Source of the DNA: Bacteroidota bacterium
GTDB taxonomy: Bacteria > Bacteroidota > Ignavibacteria > UBA10030 > UBA8401
Direction: 5' to 3'
NCBI GenBank assembly: GCA_003456055.1
Contig: DMPG01000354.1
Span: 1,504-6,833, forward strand
Length of the DNA: 5,330 bases
In this document: positions 1 through 5,330 of the stretch, in pieces
How positions within the stretch are numbered: position 1 is the stretch's first letter
Layout: each line of letters opens with the position of its first letter
Program-made: the position numbers and the translations under genes
Notes under the pieces: generated by a model
Database searches by the model: none
Seen by the model: the letters and a program-made list of their open reading frames with translations, nothing else
What the model was told of the DNA's origin: nothing

Positions 1-1306
1 GTTGTGTCTTCGGGTTGTATCTGCGCATGACAGGACGTTTATCAACACTTACACCTTCAACCCACAGATGACCGAATCTATCCACAAAAGAGTAAGCACC
101 AAAATAATCTCGCACAACCAATGGTATCTTTTTTAATTCTTCATCGGGAGGAATCGGAAACGAACGAAATTGTTGCGTGAGTGCTTTTAAATTGAGAGCG
201 GGGATCAATCCAAATGAAACATTTTTTTGATTGTATTGGTAGATACCAAATCCTTTGGTGCCGAACCACACAACTCCGCTTCGGTCGACAAAATTCATGG
301 TGAATTCCACCATCAAATTATTCATCGACACCGGGCGTGGCAATCGGGTAAACTTTGATGGGTCTGTCTGATCGATTCGAAGAATATCATACTCCGTTGA
401 GACCCAAATACTTTTGCTGCGATCATCACATTGCAGTGAGAGATACACTCCGTTTTGAGAATAATTATCCTTCCATAGTGATCGAATATTAATTGTTTGC
501 ATATCCCTCGTTTTGGGATCCAACGATACAATCTCATTAGATGTGACAAACCACATTCTTCCGGAAGAATCCTGATCGATTCCACACGTCACTGGTCCAG
601 GACCCATTTTCACATCTACAGTAGATATCCGAAGATCATTTGTTCTATTCCTATCGATAACAATGATCTTCTCTTCTGTTTGAACCCAAAGCGATCCTAT
701 TTTATCGACAAATAATGAACGGACATTCTGTGTCTCGATTGTTGTGGAACCAACGGAATAATTCTGAAAGTACTCAAATTGAAGATTGTCGGTTGAAATT
801 TTTGTGTGTGATCCATTCTGGTGTACAATTCTAATCAATCCTGCATTCGCAGTTCCAATCCAGATTCTACCGGAAGAATCTTCGACGATCGATGTTATGC
901 GTAAATTGTTTCCCGAAGGTGCAACCGGAATGGTTAATGGAAGCCGTCTTAAGTATTCCGTAGATGGGTCAAAAAGATTGATCGTTCCATCCAAAAACCC
1001 GATCCAGATGATCCCTGAAGATGAGATAAATAATTTGCTGATGAACCCTGAAGAAAGTGATAAAGAGTCCGATGGATCATTTCGATAATTTTTGAATGTA
1101 TATCCGTCAAACCGGCTAAGACCGTCAAACGTACCGAACCAGAGAAATCCGCGATGATCCTGTACAATGGAACTAACGAAATTCTGGGCAAGTCCATCAT
1201 TAGTTGAGAACCGTTTATACGTGGTTTGGCTGAAAAGCATGCCAAGAAAGGAGAGAGTGAAACAGAGTATTGTGAAGAACTTCCTATTTTTTTTCTCAAT
1301 TGGCAT
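1..1306 (-). CDS. Reg_prop (two-component regulator propeller) sensor protein, 3' end beyond window
   Basis: Translating the minus strand from the ATG at 1306-1304 gives 435 residues with no stop before the left edge, so the C-terminus is missing. An in-frame TGA at 1339-1337 and no other usual start codon between fix this start, although no Shine-Dalgarno is seen. Residues 1-26 look like a signal peptide: a KKNRK charged stretch, a hydrophobic core, then LFS before QTT. After it comes YKRFSTNDGLAQN, a typical opening of Reg_prop proteins. Eight blade motifs of the form D-x-x-G-x-(L/I/V/M)-W-(F/I/V)-G/x-T follow, near residues 48, 94, 141, 199, 244, 293, 339 and 407. Seven would close one propeller and the eighth would open a second. 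Known relatives carry periplasmic propellers, a Y_Y_Y domain, a membrane helix and then a histidine kinase, LytS-like, GGDEF or hybrid output; which applies here is not visible. It starts 35 bases after the histidine kinase gene, probably in the same transcript. Confidence 0.9.
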   Translation of the reverse strand, partial: MPIEKKNRKFFTILCFTLSFLGMLFSQTTYKRFSTNDGLAQNFVSSIVQDHRGFLWFGTFDGLSRFDGYTFKNYRNDPSDSLSLSSGFISKLFISSSGIIWIGFLDGTINLFDPSTEYLRRLPLTIPVAPSGNNLRITSIVEDSSGRIWIGTANAGLIRIVHQNGSHTKISTDNLQFEYFQNYSVGSTTIETQNVRSLFVDKIGSLWVQTEEKIIVIDRNRTNDLRISTVDVKMGPGPVTCGIDQDSSGRMWFVTSNEIVSLDPKTRDMQTINIRSLWKDNYSQNGVYLSLQCDDRSKSIWVSTEYDILRIDQTDPSKFTRLPRPVSMNNLMVEFTMNFVDRSGVVWFGTKGFGIYQYNQKNVSFGLIPALNLKALTQQFRSFPIPPDEELKKIPLVVRDYFGAYSFVDRFGHLWVEGVSVDKRPVMRRYNPKTQ

Positions 1307-1341
1307 GGAAAAAGTATAACAAATAATTTCAGTAATTCAAA

Positions 1342-3360
1342 TTACGCAGGAAGAATAATTGAGAAGATAGAGCCTTTCGGAAGATTGCTTTTTACTGTAA
1401 GTGAACCATTGTGCTGCATAATAATTTGCTGTGTGATTGCAAGTCCCATTCCGGTGCCATTCGGTTTTGTTGTAAAATAAAGATCAAATATTTTTTCTTT
1501 CATCTTTTCTTCTATCCCTGTTCCAGAATCAATAATTTCAATCCTCACTTCATTTCCCCTCGTAACAAGAGAAAGTGATATCGATCCTCCTTCCGGCGTT
1601 GCATCCAAAGCATTTTGAAGAAGATTAAGCACTGCTTGAGTCATTTGTTCGACATCGATGAAAAGCGGAGTTTCTTCGGCGTGAGATATAAAATTAATTT
1701 TCTTTTCTTTCGCCTGAGATTGGAATAATGTGGAAAGATGTTTTATCAATACCATCGATGATACATGCGATAACGTAATTTTTTTCGGCCTTGCGAATGT
1801 TAAAAATTGTTGGACAATCCCATTCACGCGAACTGATTCTTTTTTGAGAACTCCGGTAAGTTCTTTATATTCTTTTAATCCTTTCTTTGGTAAAAACTCT
1901 TTATCAAATCGCTGCGCGATCATTGATATCGCATTCAATGGATTCCTAATTTCATGAGCAACACCTGCTGCTAACTCTCCCATTGCAGTCAATTTCTCTT
2001 TTCGTTGGATCTCTCGTTCCAATCGTTTAGACTCAGTAAGATCTTTGATCAATATTGTCTGGCTTTCTGTCGAACCATCTTTTTTGACAGTATTGGAAAC
2101 AGAAATAAATAGAGAATACTCCATTTCATTAATAATCAAAGTGATATCCCGCAATGTGTCACGGTGTGTTTCAATGATCGTTTGAAGTGAATTCCGTAAT
2201 CCATCTGGGATTTCTTCAATCGTTCTTCCTAAGAGATTTTCCGATGGTATTCCGAAGAACTCTTCCGCACGTTGATTAAAAATTGAAATACGTCGTTGAT
2301 CATCAAATGTTATCACAATATCCTGCATCGAGTGAAGGATATTCTCCGTAAACTGCTGAACACGTTCATATTTTTTCGACATCAATTGGTAATTTTGATT
2401 TGCCAAAATTGCAGTAAAAATAACAACACCGATGGAGATCAATACCAATGTCATAATAAACATTCTGCGCCACATCCGGTTTTCAACGGATCGGATCTCA
2501 TCCATTGAAATCCCGATTCGTAAAAGACCAACAATGGATTGTTCAATTCTTAATGTTCGTATAACTTCAAATACTTCACGCTCGCGGAACAACGTTTGCC
2601 GCGTAATAGTAGAATCGGTGGATATGGCGTTCTGCAAAACGGAATCATTATCGAGTCGAGACATTTCGGAAATACCTTGCGTTGCGGCAATAATTCCGAC
2701 ACTGTCCTGAAGCACAACATATTCTATTCCGCTGTTATTACTCAGATCATTGATGAGTCTTCCAATGCCAATCTTTTTTCGGAATTCGACAATCTCTTTT
2801 GCATCGAGCGTGAGAACGATTGCGCCATGATTCCGACCTGAACGTTTCACTGCAACTGCAAATCGTTTCCCATCCATAAAGCGCGATTCTTTAAAACCAA
2901 TAGTCATTCGATCCAGATCACCGCTAAGAATTGGAGCAAAAACTGGTGAAGACATATTTTGGTCGCGCATTGCCATTCCATATCCAAGAGGAGTATGACT
3001 GCTGAGAATTCTCTTTCCTTTGGAGTCAAAAATATGGATGCGAAATATTCCATTCTCAGATGCAATACTCGCAAGATCGGTCTGTTTTAGACTGTTTGCA
3101 CTATCTAATCGCGCAATGAAATAAGCATTATTATAGAGACGCTCGGCGAGTTGTTGTTCGATATAATCCGATGAGAGAACGATATTTGAACTGCTTCGTT
3201 CCACAATTTCAGCAAGAGAAACTGAATGTTCTTCCAGCAAATGAAACAATTCAGTTTTGCTTTGCCGTAGTTCAACGTATGCGGAAACAAACATCAATAC
3301 TGCAATACTAAATGCTACAGCAATGATGTATCGAGGTTGGATAGTTTGCAGGATCTTCAC
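1342..3360 (-). CDS. Membrane sensor histidine kinase (Cache-PAS-HisKA-HATPase)
   Basis: This is a complete 672-residue kinase, expected to sit in the inner membrane, sense a periplasmic signal and phosphorylate a response regulator. Membrane helices lie near residues 11-29 and 299-321. The roughly 270-residue loop between them has the alternating pattern of a double Cache domain (FRIHIFDSKGKR near 106, then IEYVVLQDSVGIIAAT near 212), which is my inference. A PAS domain covers about 336-445 (NILHSMQDIVITFDD, FNQRAEEFFG). HisKA has the phospho-acceptor His469 in GVAHEIRNPLNAIS. HATPase_c shows the N box (Asn583 in LLQNALDA), the G1 box DSGTGI at 611-616, FDLYFTTK at 625-632 and the G2 box GTGMGLAI at 635-642. 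All key residues are intact. The layout resembles NtrB/ZraS/AtoS-type kinases, whose partners are often sigma-54 activators. The start is GTG; an in-frame TAG lies upstream and no Shine-Dalgarno is evident. There is no receiver domain or adjacent regulator in view. Confidence 0.95.
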   Translation of the reverse strand: MKILQTIQPRYIIAVAFSIAVLMFVSAYVELRQSKTELFHLLEEHSVSLAEIVERSSSNIVLSSDYIEQQLAERLYNNAYFIARLDSANSLKQTDLASIASENGIFRIHIFDSKGKRILSSHTPLGYGMAMRDQNMSSPVFAPILSGDLDRMTIGFKESRFMDGKRFAVAVKRSGRNHGAIVLTLDAKEIVEFRKKIGIGRLINDLSNNSGIEYVVLQDSVGIIAATQGISEMSRLDNDSVLQNAISTDSTITRQTLFREREVFEVIRTLRIEQSIVGLLRIGISMDEIRSVENRMWRRMFIMTLVLISIGVVIFTAILANQNYQLMSKKYERVQQFTENILHSMQDIVITFDDQRRISIFNQRAEEFFGIPSENLLGRTIEEIPDGLRNSLQTIIETHRDTLRDITLIINEMEYSLFISVSNTVKKDGSTESQTILIKDLTESKRLEREIQRKEKLTAMGELAAGVAHEIRNPLNAISMIAQRFDKEFLPKKGLKEYKELTGVLKKESVRVNGIVQQFLTFARPKKITLSHVSSMVLIKHLSTLFQSQAKEKKINFISHAEETPLFIDVEQMTQAVLNLLQNALDATPEGGSISLSLVTRGNEVRIEIIDSGTGIEEKMKEKIFDLYFTTKPNGTGMGLAITQQIIMQHNGSLTVKSNLPKGSIFSIILPA

Positions 3361-3520
3361 TTGAATTGATTGTTTTTGATATATGATGTTAGTTCTTTGG
3401 AAGATACATGACTAATAATCGAAAAGCGAACCCAATAGCAGTTTTATACAGTTTGTGGTTCAAAAGGTACCAATTCAGCAATAGAGAATACTTTCATCAA
3501 GGAGAGAAGATGCGTCTTTT
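3361..3520. other. Intergenic gap between beta-barrel gene and histidine kinase gene
   Basis: This 160-base gap is the only substantial non-coding stretch in the window. It separates the LolA-like/beta-barrel pair from the kinase/propeller pair, so it is the natural place for the end of the first transcript and the promoter of the second. I see no strong hairpin followed by a T-run on the minus strand and no sigma-54 -24/-12 motif. There is no clear sigma-70 or Bacteroidota-type -33/-7 pair with good spacing. The four genes could therefore be one transcript, or the promoter could be of a kind I cannot read by eye. Confidence 0.5.
3439..3454. repeat. Short direct repeat CAGTTT spaced one helical turn
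   Basis: CAGTTT occurs twice with its starts 10 bases apart (CAGTTTTATACAGTTT), about 80 bases upstream of the histidine kinase start. Direct hexamer repeats with 10-11 base spacing are known for response-regulator dimers of the OmpR class, so a regulatory site is possible. In AT-rich non-coding DNA a 6-base repeat can also arise by chance, and I have no second copy elsewhere to support it. Confidence 0.2.
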
Positions 3521-4801
3521 CTAGAAGAACACTCTCATCCATAGTTCTATGCGCTCCTGAACTTGCTTACTGCCATACTCTGTTAGATTACCACCGATGA
3601 GTGCGCTGGGCCAGAAAATAAATTCAATGTTTGTAACCGGTTTGTAATTCATTTGAAGTGATAGAAGGAAACTCTTGTCAGCAAGATTATAAATGGTATA
3701 AAGAGACGGTGTGAAGTAGAGCATGTCAAACGGTTCGGGGTAGATGATTTTGAAGTACAAATAATCCTGCATCAGCGTGCTGCTGCGAAAATATGTTTGA
3801 CTGATTCCGAGCGCTTGTTGTATAGCCAAAGGGTTATTATTTACAGTTCTCTTCTGTAGATAGTTACCATACAGTTGGTATTCACTTGTTGTCAATCCAA
3901 GCCCGTTATGATAATATTCTGCAATGATCGTGACATTGGTTTCACTTAAATACCGTGCACCATATAGATAAGAATAATTATCGGCTGAACTGAAATTAAT
4001 AGAATCGTTCACAATTGAATACCGCTGTGAATTCAGATTAAGACTGACCTCTCCATGAATCTCAAAATTCTCTTTAAGATTTCTGGCAAAATCTATTCCG
4101 TATCGTTTTGGTTTGTCTTTACTGTAATACGCCATCACATCAATGTCCGTGTCCCACAGTAGAAAATATGTTTTCAAAGCTATATCAGTTTTCTCAACGT
4201 CACCATACCTGCTGTTCAATAACTCAGAGGAGGGAATCACAACGAACATCATTGCGAAACTTTGCAACACATCAGATTCAAAACTTTTTATGTATTCAAC
4301 GTTCGCAGAGAGCAAACCTGCCTGAGCAAGTTCCGGATTTTCCGGATCTTTGACAGAATTGACAAAGCCGACTGGATTGAACGCATATCCTTTTCCCCAA
4401 CTATACATGAGTTTACCAGACTGCAGAGTAACATTAAGCGACGGATTGAAACTTCCATAGGATTCAAACAAATCAAATTGTGCATTAGCATCGCTGTAAT
4501 ACGTTGCATGTGTCTTTAGAACAAATCCCAAATCACCCGTTCGATAGTCGGCATTCAGATATGGTTCTATTTTATATTGTGAAACTAGAGTTGGCGATGA
4601 TCGTTCTTTGAAGAATTGAAGTTTGTACTGCGCTGAGTTTTGGTCCATGTTGAACAGAGTATATTTAACATCAAGATTGCCACTCCATTCAAGTTTCTTT
4701 TCTTGCTCCGGTGGAGTTTCTAAAAGTTCTTCTTCTTGTCCGAACAATCCTCCCGTTGATACGAACAACAAAAACAATATAAGCCATTGGGAATGACTCA
4801 C
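3521..4801 (-). CDS. Predicted outer-membrane beta-barrel protein, family not recognised
   Basis: This 426-residue protein begins with a signal peptide (hydrophobic residues 7-20, cleavage likely at LFG before QEE, about residue 21). An acidic, Pro/Glu-rich linker to about residue 37 follows. The rest is built of alternating aromatic/polar strands such as LDVKYTLFNM, YKIEPYLNADYR, GFVLKTHATYYSD and KIIYPEPFDMLYFTPSLYTIY. The protein ends in WMRVFF; a terminal Phe after an amphipathic strand is the usual signal for BAM-dependent insertion. A motif near 134-146 (SWGKGYAFNPVGF), followed by DPENPE, recalls the 'WGK...NPV' stretch of DUF1302-type and related porin-like proteins, but I cannot assign a family by eye. 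The GTG start overlaps the stop of the LolA-like gene by one base, so coupled translation and a shared job in the envelope (substrate passage, or an outer-membrane partner for an exporter) are likely but inferred. A solute or lipid role is equally open. Confidence 0.85.
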   Translation of the reverse strand: MSHSQWLILFLLFVSTGGLFGQEEELLETPPEQEKKLEWSGNLDVKYTLFNMDQNSAQYKLQFFKERSSPTLVSQYKIEPYLNADYRTGDLGFVLKTHATYYSDANAQFDLFESYGSFNPSLNVTLQSGKLMYSWGKGYAFNPVGFVNSVKDPENPELAQAGLLSANVEYIKSFESDVLQSFAMMFVVIPSSELLNSRYGDVEKTDIALKTYFLLWDTDIDVMAYYSKDKPKRYGIDFARNLKENFEIHGEVSLNLNSQRYSIVNDSINFSSADNYSYLYGARYLSETNVTIIAEYYHNGLGLTTSEYQLYGNYLQKRTVNNNPLAIQQALGISQTYFRSSTLMQDYLYFKIIYPEPFDMLYFTPSLYTIYNLADKSFLLSLQMNYKPVTNIEFIFWPSALIGGNLTEYGSKQVQERIELWMRVFF

Positions 4802-5330
4802 TATTTTAGATCTCCTAATCGACCCATATAGTTCAGTGTAAATACCTCGTCTGGGAATTGTCGTTTTTTAATAGATTGATAAATCATCAACGATCGATAC
4901 CCTTTGTATAACGGACTGTATGTTTCTATAACAGAAGGTCGAATCAAGCCCCCTCCAAAATTTTTATCCTTTTTGAATTCGAGCGTTTTGATAAGCATAC
5001 CGCTGGCGGAATATGCTTCAACTTTTCGGAGTATATTTTTGTCTTTCGTGATCCACATTTTAAGTTTGTCGTACGCAACAGATTTGTTCTTTGCTTTCAA
5101 ATCAAGCAAATTCTCTTTTTCCGTTCCGATGCCAAACGTTGCGTTATATTCTGCAGAATATTCCAACTGCATAATGTCTGCATTGTTGAAAACTCCTCCA
5201 ACGACTGATTGGAGGCTTGTAATCCTTACCGGCTTGTTCACTTTAGGAATATATAGCCACATATTATCACCCACACGAAGTGTTGCTCTTCCTTTTTCGC
5301 TTGCGGGCGAAATATAAAGTAATGCAATTT
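4801..5330 (-). CDS. LolA-like outer membrane lipoprotein-sorting protein, 5' end beyond window
   Basis: The reading frame is open from the right edge to the TAG at 4803-4801, giving the C-terminal 175 residues. The GTG at 5274 is internal, because 18 further family-like codons (IALLYISPASEKGRATLR) precede it without a stop. Residues such as GRATLRVGDNMWLYIPKVNKPVRIT, then VVGGVFNNADIMQLEY, match the recognisable core of proteins annotated 'outer membrane lipoprotein-sorting protein' (LolA/LolB-like fold, COG2834-type). In them a substrate statement of the form 'KG...LR.GDNMW.Y.P' is followed by 'F.N.D'. The later part (KLKMWITKDKNILRKVEAYSASGMLIKTLEF) is the antiparallel beta-sheet typical of this fold, where residues of the sheet cradle a lipid. 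About 80 N-terminal residues, including any signal peptide, are missing. These proteins act in the periplasm and often accompany MMPL/RND transporters, so true lipoprotein sorting is not implied. It is coupled to the beta-barrel gene. Confidence 0.85.
   Translation of the reverse strand, partial: IALLYISPASEKGRATLRVGDNMWLYIPKVNKPVRITSLQSVVGGVFNNADIMQLEYSAEYNATFGIGTEKENLLDLKAKNKSVAYDKLKMWITKDKNILRKVEAYSASGMLIKTLEFKKDKNFGGGLIRPSVIETYSPLYKGYRSLMIYQSIKKRQFPDEVFTLNYMGRLGDLK
4812..4816 (-). promoter_or_regulatory. Shine-Dalgarno AGGAG for the beta-barrel gene
   Basis: AGGAG on the minus strand lies 10 bases before the GTG start at 4801, inside the last codons of the LolA-like gene. It is the only clear Shine-Dalgarno among the three starts visible here. 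It supports the GTG as the true start and also allows initiation by ribosomes finishing the upstream gene. Confidence 0.65.

Noticed and set aside
786..1088. Plus-strand 100-codon frame
   Set aside because: It is antisense to the propeller gene; its apparent repetition comes from the blade motifs on the other strand.
949..1299. Minus-strand 116-codon frame within the propeller gene region
   Set aside because: It is out of frame with the Reg_prop reading frame, which carries repeated blade motifs and a signal peptide across the same bases.
1308..1320. TATACT-like -10 box just before the propeller gene
   Set aside because: It lies only a few bases from the ATG and has no matching -35 at a proper distance; co-transcription with the kinase is simpler.
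3459..3480. Possible hairpin around GGTACC (TGGTAC...GAACCA on the minus strand)
   Set aside because: The stem is short with a mismatch and no T-run follows on the minus strand, so it is not supported as a terminator.
3498..3524. Plus-strand AAGGAGAG followed by ATG at 3510
   Set aside because: It looks like a ribosome site, but the frame stops after four codons (ATG CGT CTT TTC TAG) and faces into the antisense of the barrel gene. Chance is the likely cause.
5272..5274. GTG as the start of the LolA-like gene
   Set aside because: The frame stays open to the window edge and the upstream codons encode family-like sequence, so this is an internal Val and the gene is truncated by the window.
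4904..5317. Plus-strand open frame of 137 codons opposite the LolA-like gene
   Set aside because: It is the mirror of a minus-strand frame with clear family sequence, and its translation shows no domain-like pattern.

Overview
The window holds four genes, all on the minus strand, in two pairs. Two of them are cut by the window edges. Every stretch over 300 bases is coding; the only sizeable gap is 160 bases (3361-3520). The base composition is moderately AT-rich. Three traits point to the Bacteroidota/Chlorobi/Ignavibacteriota side of the tree: a Reg_prop (two-component regulator propeller) sensor, starts with little or no Shine-Dalgarno sequence, and secreted proteins with a signal peptide ending just before Gln. 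An Ignavibacteria-like organism is my best guess, but it is an inference from protein style and not a measured placement.

Right side, read first in the direction of transcription (5330 to 3521): the C-terminal 175 residues of a LolA-like 'outer membrane lipoprotein-sorting protein', then a 426-residue predicted outer-membrane beta-barrel. The stop of the first and the GTG start of the second share a base (TAGTG), and an AGGAG lies upstream, so the two are probably translationally coupled. In other bacteria LolA-like proteins of this type often sit beside MMPL/RND-type transporters and beta-barrel proteins. A transporter may therefore lie beyond the right edge, but none is visible here.

Left side (3360 to 1): a complete 672-residue membrane sensor histidine kinase (probable double-Cache periplasmic domain, PAS, HisKA, HATPase_c), then, after 35 bases, the first 435 residues of a secreted or periplasmic Reg_prop beta-propeller sensor that runs off the left edge. 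The latter has a signal peptide and eight visible blade motifs. It is open from its ATG to the edge with no stop. No response regulator is visible; it may lie beyond the left edge, be fused to the propeller protein, or be elsewhere.

Taken together the window shows an envelope export or outer-membrane module beside a sensory module. Whether the sensory genes control the envelope genes cannot be told from sequence alone. I found no RNA genes, mobile elements or CRISPR arrays, and no convincing terminator. I did not find a clearly new system. The least explained item is the beta-barrel protein and its coupling to the LolA-like protein.
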